Part shown: positions 1-7,163 of the stretch, piece after piece
Layout: the number at the start of each line of letters is the position of its first letter
How positions within the stretch are numbered: the first letter of the stretch is position 1
Source: CAYTSW01 sp964440605
GTDB lineage: Bacteria > Planctomycetota > Phycisphaerae > Phycisphaerales > UBA1924
DNA: 16,943 bases
Direction of reading: 5' to 3'
Assembly: GCA_964440605.1 (NCBI GenBank)
Contig: CAYTSW010000055.1
Span: 1-16,943, forward strand
The notes under the pieces: generated by a model
The model's database searches: none
Seen by the model: only the letters and a program-made list of their open reading frames with translations
What the model was told of the DNA's origin: nothing
Made by a program: the position numbers and the translations under genes

Positions 1-45
1 AATCGTCCCGGCGAACTGGAGCCGGCTGAGCAGTTCAAGGTCCAT
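1..45 (-). CDS. cydA: Cytochrome bd ubiquinol oxidase subunit I, N-terminal 15 codons (partial)
   Basis: Only the start of the gene is present; it runs off the left edge. The visible peptide is MDLELLSRLQFAGTI, which matches the conserved CydA opening (acidic residue, then LSRLQFA, at the head of the first transmembrane helix). CydA carries the haems and quinol site of the cytochrome bd oxidase, a high-affinity terminal oxidase of the inner membrane used at low oxygen. The ATG at 45-43 is preceded by a strong GAGGGAGG ribosome binding site about 5 nt upstream, which fixes the start. A promoter and an inverted repeat lie upstream. Identity rests on a short peptide, so it is likely but not certain; the haem ligands lie outside the window. 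Confidence 0.75.
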   Translation of the reverse strand, partial: MDLELLSRLQFAGTI

Positions 46-64
46 ACGGTGCCTCCCTCGTAAA

Positions 65-79
65 TCCCGTCAAACGGGA
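65..79. promoter_or_regulatory. Inverted repeat in the cydA leader, candidate operator
   Basis: TCCCGT-CAA-ACGGGA is a perfect 6-bp inverted repeat with a 3-nt centre. It lies between the predicted transcription start and the cydA ribosome binding site, where a bound repressor would block expression. Cytochrome bd genes are often under redox or oxygen-responsive regulators, but the site does not match the FNR consensus and I cannot name the factor. Confidence 0.35.
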
Positions 80-96
80 ATTAATACTGCGAGACC

Positions 97-125
97 ATAA
101 TAGGGCCGGTCTGGCAGCAACGCAA
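97..125 (-). promoter_or_regulatory. Sigma70-like promoter of cydA
   Basis: Read on the minus strand, TTGCGT (125-120) is followed after exactly 17 nt by TATTAT (102-97). This is a good -10 match with correct spacing and a partial -35 match. Transcription would start near position 90, leaving a leader of about 45 nt that contains the inverted repeat at 65-79 and the ribosome binding site. Predicted by eye only. Confidence 0.5.
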
Positions 126-583
126 GGGAGGAGAGTGGGTATCGGAGAGCGGCCGGTACGGGATTGCCCCAGCGATTGTCCGAGGAGGGCCGGCTTGAAG
201 CAACGCTGGACCTCGGGCACGATCGCGCTGCCGCGTTCTTCGGGCGAGACGTTGTCGCGACGGCGCCGGCGTCGACCGCGGCGCTCGCGTCCGCGGCTTC
301 GCGGAGGGCTTCGATCTGTCAGAGGAGTTCGCCCACCCCGTTGGCGTTGCCGCGCTCCAACTCGCGTGGGGACGATGCGTCATGCGTCGCGCGATCGAGC
401 GCGTCGCGCCTTGCTTGAGCTTCGGCGATACGCGGTTCAAAGTCTGCGCTCACGCCGTGCTCGCAGCGGAAAGCCAAGCAGTTCGGCGTTGATCGCGCGG
501 CGTCGCGCCTCGAGGTCGTGGCGACGGTGGGCTGCCCAACGTCTCCGACATCCGCCTCAGTGCAGTAGAGGGCCCGCCGCCGG
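126..583. other. Stretch without a convincing gene, possible decayed coding remnant
   Basis: No reading frame here has a credible start with a ribosome binding site. On the minus strand, short peptide stretches of coiled-coil character occur in different frames between about 530 and 250, for example DLEARRRAINAELLGFPL, then EPRIAEAQARRDALDRA, then QIEALREAADA, separated by frame changes and stops. This could be the remains of a helical protein, or only the high-GC bias of the region. No clear terminator was seen for the M28 gene that ends at 584. Confidence 0.25.
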
Positions 584-2524
584 TCACCGCGCCCGAAGCT
601 CGAGCGTAACTTCGACAGGCTCGCCGTCACGCATCACCGTGGCGGTCACTTCGTCGCCCGGTTCGTGGTCCGCCAGCATCGCGCGCCATGCGTCGACGTC
701 GGCGACGTCCTGGTCCTCCCACTCGACGATCCGGTCGCCGGCACGCAGTCCGGCTTCGGACGCGGCGGTGTCGGGCGAGATCCTGGTGAGCAGCACGCCG
801 CCCTCCGGCGCCGCCTGCGGGAACACGCCGACGATGACGCGCGTTTGCGGGCGGGGCGGCGCGGGCGGTGCGTACTCGAGCTGTTCCGGCCGCAGCGCGA
901 TCGCGGTCGCGATGTTCTCGAAGAAGTCGATGACCTGCACGGCGCCGACGCGGTTGATCTTCCACGCCTCGTCGCGATCGGTGTGGTAGTCGTCGTGCAG
1001 CGGATTGCAGATGGCGAAGAGGACGGGCATGTTGCCCTCGAAGTAGAAGGGCGCGTGGTCCGACCGTCGGCTGACGGTGCTCGGCATAGCGAACGACAGC
1101 GGCGACTCTTCCATGAAGGGGGCAAGCCATTGCTCGAAGTCCTTGGCCGACGGCACGCCGTGGAGCGTGACGCCGCCGTCGACGATGCGGCCGATCATGT
1201 CCATGTTGAGCATGAGGACGTGGTCTTCGATCGGCGCGGTCGGGTTGGCCACGTAGTGGTACGCGCCGTTGAGGCCGGACTCCTCGGCGTCGAAGCCGAT
1301 GAAGAGGATTGAACGCGCGTCGGCACTCTCGGGCAGTTCGGCATAGGTCTTGGCGAGGCGGTCGGCGAGGATGAGCACGCCCGCCGTCCCCGAGGCGTTG
1401 TCGTCCGCGCCCTCGTGTACCTGAGCGAGCGTGCTGGGTTCGCCGAAGCCGCCGTTGCCCGTGTGGTCGAAGTGCCCGCCGATGACGATGAACTCGTCCG
1501 CGAGCTCACCCCGACCGGATAGCAGCCCCGCGATGTTCTCGGCCGACAGCGGCGTGCGCTCGACCTCGGCGTTGAGGCGAACCTCGCCGTTGTCGAAGTG
1601 AATGATCTGGGGTTCGGTGTCGGCGAGGCTCTGCAAGGTCGCGAGGGAGCGTGCCCGGCTGTCGAGGCTCGAGACGAGCCGGTCGCCGGCTTCCGCGGAA
1701 ACGTGAACAACCGGCACATCCAGCCGCGCCCGCCCGCCGCCACCCGCGGGCAGCAAGCGCGTCGCGCGCTGGTCGGCGGTGTTGGGCGGGTTGATGATGA
1801 TGACGGCTTCGGGGTTCCGCTCGGCCACGGCGCTGAGCTTGGCGGCGAAGCTCGCCGCGCCCGACCACCGGCCGTCGGTGAACTGGCTCCAGCCTTCTTC
1901 GTTCATCGGCTCGAAGCGCAGCATGACCGCGACCTTGCCCGCGAGGTCGAGCTCGGGCTCCGGGGCGTACGCGTCGTACACGGGCGTGACGGTGGAGTAG
2001 CCGACGAACACCGCTCTGCCTTCGAAGGTGCCGCCCGAGCCGAGGCCGGTGGCGTTGAAATCCTCGCCGGGCGTCATGACGACCGCGCGATCGTCGCTCG
2101 AAGGCGTGACGGCCAAGCCCTGCGCGACGACCTCCGACCGGTTGCCGAAGTCGAACGCCTGGCGGTACGACGCGGTGGTGCCTTCGTCGCTGTTGGTGAC
2201 GGTGAAGGGCCTGGTCAGCCCGGCCTGCTCGAAGTAGAACTCGAGGTAGGACTTGGCGAACTCGGATCCCGGCGTGCCGGGCGTGCGCCCCTGCATGAAC
2301 GGGTTGGCGAGCGTCGAGATGTGGATGTCGAACGCGCGGACATCCTCGGGAACCGAAGCGAGCGCGTCGGCGATGGGGGAGACGAGCTCGGCGGGCGTGA
2401 GCGCCGCGCGCGTGGAAGGAGCGGGCGTGACGAGCGCGGACTCGGCTTCACTCGCCGAGGCCGCCGAAGCAGAGAGGCTCGCGACGGTAAGGACGGAACA
2501 AGCGGCGACGAGGGGCAGGGGCAT
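584..2524 (-). CDS. Secreted M28 family zinc aminopeptidase with C-terminal PDZ domain
   Basis: Predicted 646-residue exported dizinc aminopeptidase that would remove N-terminal residues from peptides outside the cytoplasm. Residues 1-25 form a signal peptide (MPLPLVAACSVLTVASL, then an AxA-type site). A PA-like insert (about 130-310) precedes the M28 catalytic core. All expected metal and catalytic residues are visible: GGHFDH (His351, Asp353), GADDNASG (Asp374/375), DAEE (Glu414, Glu415), NMDMIGR (Asp442) and HDDYHT (His514). Residues about 560-646 form a PDZ domain (SPDTAASEAGLRAGDRI), which usually binds peptide C-termini. The reading frame is open upstream to 3085, but the ATG at 2524 is preferred because it follows GGAGAG with 9 nt spacing and begins a signal peptide. 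It is alone on its strand, with no obvious operon partner. Confidence 0.9.
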   Translation of the reverse strand: MPLPLVAACSVLTVASLSASAASASEAESALVTPAPSTRAALTPAELVSPIADALASVPEDVRAFDIHISTLANPFMQGRTPGTPGSEFAKSYLEFYFEQAGLTRPFTVTNSDEGTTASYRQAFDFGNRSEVVAQGLAVTPSSDDRAVVMTPGEDFNATGLGSGGTFEGRAVFVGYSTVTPVYDAYAPEPELDLAGKVAVMLRFEPMNEEGWSQFTDGRWSGAASFAAKLSAVAERNPEAVIIINPPNTADQRATRLLPAGGGGRARLDVPVVHVSAEAGDRLVSSLDSRARSLATLQSLADTEPQIIHFDNGEVRLNAEVERTPLSAENIAGLLSGRGELADEFIVIGGHFDHTGNGGFGEPSTLAQVHEGADDNASGTAGVLILADRLAKTYAELPESADARSILFIGFDAEESGLNGAYHYVANPTAPIEDHVLMLNMDMIGRIVDGGVTLHGVPSAKDFEQWLAPFMEESPLSFAMPSTVSRRSDHAPFYFEGNMPVLFAICNPLHDDYHTDRDEAWKINRVGAVQVIDFFENIATAIALRPEQLEYAPPAPPRPQTRVIVGVFPQAAPEGGVLLTRISPDTAASEAGLRAGDRIVEWEDQDVADVDAWRAMLADHEPGDEVTATVMRDGEPVEVTLELRAR

Positions 2525-3123
2525 GGCGTACGGCTCTCCGGGTGAAGGCAGTCGAAATCGATCGAACACTCCGCAACCTCTGGCGTACCGCCGGCCCGCG
2601 GTCGGGTTGTGACGCTCCATCGAGCCCGAGGCGACGTCCCAAGGCCCGCCGGTGAAGCTCGTTGCAGCCGTCGAGCGTGCCCTGAAACTGCGCGCCTCGC
2701 CTGCTGCCGAGCGGGCGTGACCGGCTGCCGGGTGTACGTCTTTGCGGACAAACGGTTTACAAGCATACTCCGCTGAGTCGGCGGTGATTCCGCACGTGCG
2801 ATTGCTGGCCGGAACTGTCCCGGGCGAGGCGATCATCGCGGCCGAACCGCGCTCCCAAGACGCCGGGGTCGACGACGTTGTCGTTGAAGCGACCGGAGCT
2901 GCCGTGTGGTGTGGGCTTGACGAAGCCCCGGGCTGTCGCTGGATCGGACACGATCTGAGGGCCGAAGCGGTTGGCGTCCGCGATGGTCCGATAGCCCGCC
3001 GCCGTCCGTACACGGGCGAACTCAACGATTTGTGTTGTCGCAACAGGCGTCTGTGTGGTAGGTCGAGCGTGATCACCCCCCGCAACGAGGCGCAGGTTCA
3101 AGCACACGGAGAGAGAGCATCTC
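2525..3123. other. 600-base intergenic region between divergent genes
   Basis: This separates the M28 gene (minus) from the plus-strand ORF at 3124. Frames are open on both strands but none has a start with a ribosome binding site or a recognisable domain, so I call no gene. It should contain the M28 promoter, which I could not place with confidence. A small palindrome lies at 3033-3045. Given the gene fragment just downstream, part of this region may be residue of the same rearrangement. Confidence 0.35.
3033..3045. promoter_or_regulatory. Small palindrome upstream of the ORF at 3124
   Basis: TGTTG-TCG-CAACA is a perfect 5-bp inverted repeat located 79 nt upstream of the ATG at 3124. It could be an operator for the plus-strand unit. 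Short arms make chance occurrence possible. Confidence 0.25.
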
Positions 3124-3312
3124 ATGAAGACTGTCGCACCAGCTGTGGCTGTTGTTCTGGGCGTTGCCGCCGTCGCTTCGGCCGAGCCGCTCTCCCTCCT
3201 CGAGGGCCGCGTCAACAAGCTCGTGAACTCGGACGGTCTCGACCCCAGCCTCGAGTCGGTGCTGCGGACGACGTACGACGCGGGGTGCGCGATGTGCTCG
3301 TCCCGGGTCTGA
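3124..3312 (+). CDS. Short signal-peptide ORF, probably truncated
   Basis: A 62-residue ORF of unrecognised family. The first 20 residues (MKTVAPAVAVVLGVAAVASA) form a clear signal peptide with an AxA cleavage site, so the start of an exported protein is genuine. The ATG follows a strong GGAGAGAGAG ribosome binding site 6 nt upstream. The mature part (about 42 residues, hydrophilic, EPLSLLEGRVNKLVNSDGLD and onward) has no known motif. Its last nine or so codons overlap, in another frame, the sequence encoding the C-terminal part of PflA, so the original 3' end of this gene has probably been replaced by a rearrangement. It may still be transcribed and translated as a short exported peptide. 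Alternatively it could be an intact small secreted protein. Confidence 0.45.
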   Translation: MKTVAPAVAVVLGVAAVASAEPLSLLEGRVNKLVNSDGLDPSLESVLRTTYDAGCAMCSSRV

Positions 3313-3530
3313 CCGACGACGCTTCGGAGATCGACGCGCTGGGCGCCTTCGTCGCGCCGATGGCGAACGTCGAGCGCCTCGAGGTGCTGCCCTTCCACCA
3401 GCTCGGCAAAGCTCAGTGGGCGCAGCTCGGCGAGCGCTACCCGCTGGCGGACACGCCGGCCGCGACCGCGGAGCAAGCCGCTGAGGCGGTCGCCCGCTTC
3501 CACGCCCCGGGATGTTCCGTCGCGCGCTGA
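3285..3530 (+). pseudogene. pflA: pflA C-terminal remnant (pyruvate formate-lyase activating enzyme)
   Basis: The frame from about 3285 to the TGA at 3528-3530 encodes the tail of a pyruvate formate-lyase activating enzyme: RDVLVPGLTDD, then NVERLEVLPFHQLGKAQW, then YPLADTPAAT. These are hallmark PflA C-terminal segments. PflA is a radical-SAM enzyme of about 240 residues that installs the glycyl radical on pyruvate formate-lyase under anoxia. The first two thirds, including the CxxxCxxC cluster site, are absent, and the sequence upstream is a different gene start in another frame, so no functional PflA can be made. No start codon or ribosome binding site serves the fragment. The loss suggests that anaerobic pyruvate cleavage was abandoned, unless another copy exists elsewhere. 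Confidence 0.75.
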
Positions 3531-3691
3531 GTGGCGACGTGATCTCGGGGCACATGCGTCTTCACCTGCACTGATCTGCGCCCGAGAACACGGTCGGTCC
3601 CGCAGTAGGGATTCTCGCTATGAGGAAAGACCTCAGCGTGGCTCAATCGCCTTCCTTTGTCAGCGAGAGGCGTTCGGCGGCAGTGGGATGC

Positions 3692-3706
3692 TGAGACCGA
3701 GTCTCA
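3692..3706. repeat. Short inverted repeat, possible weak terminator
   Basis: TGAGAC-CGA-GTCTCA forms a 6-bp stem with a 3-nt loop, followed by TCTTTGTTTG. It could weakly terminate transcription from the 3124-3530 scar, or act as an operator ahead of the small gene at 3791. The stem is short and the T-tract is interrupted. Confidence 0.25.
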
Positions 3707-3790
3707 TCTTTGTTTGAACGGCAAATACACCTTGCGTTGCGCGAAGCGTGGGGGCAGTGTTGACGATCACCACTGCAAGGAGTGACGCTC

Positions 3791-4000
3791 ATGGTCAATG
3801 TTCACGACGGTCAGTGCGGAACGTGTGCGCACTTTGGAGGCGAGCAAGCGGATCAACCGCGCCTCGTGCAGATCCGCATCACTCACCAGGCCGAGCCCGA
3901 CTTCGTCGAGCCCTGCGGCCATCCGGACAACGCGCCGCGCCATCTCAAGGTCTCGCCCATCAGCACCTGCGCCGGCTTCACCCCCGCCAAGGTCGCGTGA
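3791..4000 (+). CDS. Small Cys/His-rich protein of unknown function, possible metal binding
   Basis: A 69-residue soluble protein without signal peptide. Cys9-x2-Cys12 with His14 (QCGTCAHF), then Cys42-x-His44 (EPCGHPDN), His51 and Cys60 give enough ligands for a zinc or iron-sulfur site. The spacing resembles small zinc-ribbon-like proteins but I recognise no named family. The ATG at 3791 is chosen because AAGGAG (3777-3782) lies 8 nt upstream; a GTG at 3782 would overlap that site. The gene stands alone between the pflA scar and the convergent sbtB, whose 3' end is 20 nt away. Clean start, codon pattern and Cys/His clustering make it a real gene in my view; its role is unknown. Confidence 0.7.
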   Translation: MVNVHDGQCGTCAHFGGEQADQPRLVQIRITHQAEPDFVEPCGHPDNAPRHLKVSPISTCAGFTPAKVA

Positions 4001-4020
4001 GCCGCTCCGCGTAGCGTGAA

Positions 4021-4320
4021 CTATTGCTCGTCTCGGATGGCCAACGCATCCGAGACGAGGCAGAGCCCGCCTTGGCGGCGGATGATGGGCGCGATTGCTG
4101 CAACGAGCGCGTCGAGTTGCTCCGCGCGGCAGGTTGTGACGAGGCAGTGATTGACGAGCGCGTCGGTGAGCTCGCCGCCGTCCCGCTCGCCACGGACGCC
4201 GAAGCCCGAGATCGCTTCGAATACCGTCAGCCCCGGCACGCCCAGGCGCTCCAGCGCGCGGCGCACTTCGCGTGCGTGCGGCTTGTCGATCACGATCTCC
4301 ACGCGTTTGACGCTCTCCAT
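4021..4320 (-). CDS. sbtB: SbtB-like PII family regulator of bicarbonate transporter SbtA
   Basis: A 99-residue protein with the ferredoxin-like PII fold pattern: VKRVEIVIDKPHAREVRRAL (first strand and helix), GVPGLTVFEAISGFGVRG (second strand and T-loop base), then LVTTCRAEQLDALVAAIAPI and GGLCLVSDALAI. It follows sbtA with a 20-nt gap on the same strand, the classical sbtA-sbtB order. In cyanobacteria SbtB trimers bind adenine nucleotides and dock on SbtA to close it. The ATG at 4320 has GGAG 8 nt upstream. The C-terminus ends shortly after the last strand and shows no CGxxGC-type redox loop, so if it regulates SbtA it probably does so by nucleotide sensing only. Its 3' end converges on the small Cys/His gene. 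Confidence 0.85.
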   Translation of the reverse strand: MESVKRVEIVIDKPHAREVRRALERLGVPGLTVFEAISGFGVRGERDGGELTDALVNHCLVTTCRAEQLDALVAAIAPIIRRQGGLCLVSDALAIRDEQ

Positions 4321-4340
4321 GCCGCTCGCTCCGTCGGCCT

Positions 4341-5330
4341 CTAGCTGCCGATGCCCAGCGCGCAGATGAGCACGTGGTACATCGGTATACCGAGCACGAT
4401 GTTGAAGGGGAACGTGACGGCCAGCGCGAGCGTCACGTAGATCGAGGGATTGGCTTCCGGCAGCGCGAGCCGCATCGCCGCCGGCACCGCGATGTACGAC
4501 GCCGAGCCGAAGAGGATCGCCAGCAAGAGCGCATCGCCCGCGTCGAGCCCGAGCGCCCACGCCGCCCCGACGCCCACCACGCCTTGCGCGATCGCCCCGA
4601 GGATGCTGAACCCCACGAGGAAGACGCCCGCGCGGCGAATCTCGTCGAACCGCCGCGCCGCCATCAGCCCCATGTCGAGCAGGAACAGGCAGAGCACGCC
4701 CTTGAACGGGTCGTACATCAGCGGCGCGATGGTCTCCCACCCGCGCGCGCCCGTCACCATCCCGATCGCCAGCGAGCCGACGAGCACGAGCACCGCACCG
4801 TTGAGGCACGACTCACGCCAGACGCTCGTTCGATCGCTGCGTCCGAGTTCCGCCGCGGATTCGTACGCGACCTCAGACGTCCGACTCATCGCCAACCGCG
4901 CCAGCAGCACGCCGGAGATGATCGCGGGCGACTCCATCAGCGCCATCGCGGCGACCATGTAGCCCGAATACTCGATCGACTTCGATTCGAGGAAGGCGAC
5001 GGCGGTGATAAAGGTGACGGCGGAGATTGACCCGAAGACCGCCGCCAGCGCCGCCGCGTCCGGCGTCGGCAGCTTCCGCCGCAGCACCGCGTACGTACCG
5101 AAGGGCATCGCGAAAGAAGCGATCGCGGCGACGGCCATCGTCGCCAGCGCTCGCCCGTCGAGCCCGCCGAGCGACAGCTTGTACCCGCCGTAGGTGCCGA
5201 TCGCCATCAGCAGGTACACCGACATGACGCGCGCCGCCGGCTTGGGAATTTCCAGATCACTGCGCACCAGCGACGCGAAGACGCCCAGCGCGAAGAACAG
5301 GATCGGGGGGCTCAGCAGCAGGTCCAACAC
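4341..5330 (-). CDS. sbtA: SbtA-type sodium-dependent bicarbonate transporter
   Basis: A 329-residue polytopic inner-membrane protein of the SbtA family (formerly DUF897), which in cyanobacteria imports bicarbonate with sodium. Diagnostic segments are PILFFALGVFASLVRSDLEI at the N-terminus, YLLMAIGTYGGYKLS, FGSISAVTFITAVAFLES, MVAAMALMESPAIISGVLLA, then after a hydrophilic central loop (about 170-190) KGVLCLFLLDMGLMAARR and LFGSASYIAVPAAMRLALPE. These give the two repeated halves typical of the family. GTG at 5330 gives the full ORF, but the TTG one codon later has better spacing (5 nt) from AAAGG. The start is embedded in a hairpin (5331-5356). It lies 72 nt downstream of the M14 gene on the same strand and may be co-transcribed. 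Confidence 0.9.
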   Translation of the reverse strand: MLDLLLSPPILFFALGVFASLVRSDLEIPKPAARVMSVYLLMAIGTYGGYKLSLGGLDGRALATMAVAAIASFAMPFGTYAVLRRKLPTPDAAALAAVFGSISAVTFITAVAFLESKSIEYSGYMVAAMALMESPAIISGVLLARLAMSRTSEVAYESAAELGRSDRTSVWRESCLNGAVLVLVGSLAIGMVTGARGWETIAPLMYDPFKGVLCLFLLDMGLMAARRFDEIRRAGVFLVGFSILGAIAQGVVGVGAAWALGLDAGDALLLAILFGSASYIAVPAAMRLALPEANPSIYVTLALAVTFPFNIVLGIPMYHVLICALGIGS

Positions 5331-5356
5331 GGCCTTTCGGTTGATGACGAAGGGCC
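5331..5356 (-). promoter_or_regulatory. Hairpin that would hide the sbtA ribosome binding site
   Basis: On the transcript, GGCCCTTCG and CGAAAGGCC form a 9-bp stem with one C-A mismatch and an 8-nt loop, ending directly at the GTG start of sbtA. The AAAGG ribosome binding site is inside the 3' arm, so the folded form would block initiation. It could be a translational switch responding to a protein, ligand or temperature. Seen by eye only; no known riboswitch class fits. Confidence 0.35.
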
Positions 5357-5402
5357 GAGTCTACAGACCGGACGCTGGCGACGGAGGCCGCCGGAGCATG
5401 CT

Positions 5403-7163
5403 CTAGGAACCCTTGCCGGCTCGCTCGGTCTCCAGGCGAAGCGTCGTCTCGATATCCGCGGCCTTTTCCGCGGCGTAGCGCAGGGTCAGCTCCGTGCCGG
5501 CGTCGCTCTCGATCCAGAAACGATGGACGATCGTGTCGCGCGAGCCGACGCCCTCGTCGTAGAGCACGCGGGCGGGCTCGTGTCGGACCTCGTCGATCGT
5601 CCTGCCCCACCAGTTGGGGAGCTTGCCGGAGGCGATGACAGTGACGTCCGGGCCTTCGACGGTCAGCAGGTCGGCGCTGCCGATGCCGGCGGTTCGAGCG
5701 CGGGCGGTGCGCGTCGGGATCAGCTTGTCGTTGCGTACTTCGACGGTGACCTCCCAGAGCCGGTCGCCGAGCTGTTTGACGCTCGCGCGATCGAAGCGGA
5801 GCTTGGGCATCTCGCCGCCGTGGAGCATGGTGAAGGCGAAGTTGCGGTGGGCCTCTTCTTCGAGCATGAAGACGGGCGTCGAGCGCGAGGACCACTTGTT
5901 GAGCCCGCCGACGAGCACGGTGCCGTGCTCGGGGTGTTCGACCTCGGTGTAGTCCTTGAAGGCGGCGCCGAACTGGAGACGGTCGCGGAAGAGGCGCATC
6001 TGCTCACTGCTGGGGCGTGAGCCGTCGCGCTGGAAGTACTTGCCGACGGTCCAGAGCTCGTTGGTGAAGCTGATAACGCCCAGGCCCTCGTGGGCCCAGG
6101 TGCCCTCGCCGCCGTGCACGTTGTAGAGATCGCTGAAGATGATGAGATAGCGGTAGTAGGGGAGCATCTGTTCGCCGATGCGTCCGAACTCGTCGTAGAC
6201 GCGCAGGTCGGCGCGGGGGTAGGCGTCGGCGCGGTAGTTGGTGCCGGGCCCGCGCAGCATCATCCCGCCCGTGTTGTGGTAGGTCTGGAAGGCGGCGATG
6301 TTGGGGCGGTCGTAGCAGAACAGCGCGACGGCGCGCGTCTCGGGGGCGGAGAGGGGGAAGGCGCCGGCGCCGAACTGCACGTAGTCGGGCTGCCAGTCCG
6401 CGGGCCAGTTGCGGTTCATGTCATGCCCGTCGGTGCCGTCCTCGTTCGTGCGCCCGTCGCCGTCGGTGTCGATGCCTTCGCGGCCGAGGTAGGTCCAGTC
6501 GCCGGTTTCGCCCGCGGGGACGCGCGTGAAGACGCGGTCGTCGAAGCGGTCGCGGATCCATTGGCCGCGTGGGTCGCGCTTCCACATCTGCGTGATGCTG
6601 CCGTCGCCGTCGAGGTCTTCCGCGGGGTCTTCGTCGACCATTCCGTCTCGGTCGTTGTCGCGCGGCATCTGGTTGGAGCGGCGGTTGTGCGGCGTCGACG
6701 GCCCCTCGAACCACTTCGCGCGCGAGTCCGGGCTCACGATCGGCATGAGGTAGAACGCGTAGTTGTCCAGCAGTTCGGTGATCTGGTCGTTGTGCCCGTA
6801 GTACGTCGCGAGGTACCACAGCGAATAGAGGACGACTTCCGTCGCCTGCACCTCGTTGGCGTGGATGGAGCCGTCGATCCACATCGCGGGCTTCTCGGTG
6901 TGGTCAACGCCGGGCTTGGTGATGATGGCGACGAGCAAATCGCGTCCCTGGAGGCTCTGCCCGATGGTGCGCAGCTCGATGAGCTCGGGGTAGGCCCGCG
7001 CGAGCGCGCGCATGTGGTCGTACGTCTGCTCGACGGTGTAGTACCGGTTCCAGTGGATCTCGTGCTCGGAGTCGACGGTCGCCTGCGCGAACCCTGCTCG
7101 GGCGAGGCCCAGCAGCGCGGTCGCGGCGATCGCGAGCGTCAGAATCATGCGCGCGGTGTTCAT
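5403..7163 (-). CDS. Secreted M14 zinc carboxypeptidase with Ca-binding loop insertions
   Basis: Predicted 586-residue exported metallocarboxypeptidase that would trim C-terminal residues. Residues 1-26 are a signal peptide (MILTLAIAATALLGLARAGF). Catalytic residues of the M14 family are all visible: HANE (His101, Glu104) and His296 in AFQTYHNTGG as zinc ligands, Asn-Arg in DMNRNWP (near 250) for substrate carboxylate, and Glu369 in SFTNEL as the general base. Two acidic DxDxDG loops, RDNDRDGMVDEDPAEDLDGD (about 168-187) and IDTDGDGRTNEDG (231-243), look like calcium sites inserted in the fold. The C-terminal 150 residues form an all-beta extension. The ATG at 7163 shares an ATGA with the stop of the upstream paralogue at 7160, so translation is coupled. 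Confidence 0.88.
   Translation of the reverse strand: MNTARMILTLAIAATALLGLARAGFAQATVDSEHEIHWNRYYTVEQTYDHMRALARAYPELIELRTIGQSLQGRDLLVAIITKPGVDHTEKPAMWIDGSIHANEVQATEVVLYSLWYLATYYGHNDQITELLDNYAFYLMPIVSPDSRAKWFEGPSTPHNRRSNQMPRDNDRDGMVDEDPAEDLDGDGSITQMWKRDPRGQWIRDRFDDRVFTRVPAGETGDWTYLGREGIDTDGDGRTNEDGTDGHDMNRNWPADWQPDYVQFGAGAFPLSAPETRAVALFCYDRPNIAAFQTYHNTGGMMLRGPGTNYRADAYPRADLRVYDEFGRIGEQMLPYYRYLIIFSDLYNVHGGEGTWAHEGLGVISFTNELWTVGKYFQRDGSRPSSEQMRLFRDRLQFGAAFKDYTEVEHPEHGTVLVGGLNKWSSRSTPVFMLEEEAHRNFAFTMLHGGEMPKLRFDRASVKQLGDRLWEVTVEVRNDKLIPTRTARARTAGIGSADLLTVEGPDVTVIASGKLPNWWGRTIDEVRHEPARVLYDEGVGSRDTIVHRFWIESDAGTELTLRYAAEKAADIETTLRLETERAGKGS

Noticed and set aside
1598..2545. Plus-strand open frame of 315 codons
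   Set aside because: Antisense to the M28 peptidase; composition biased, no motif.
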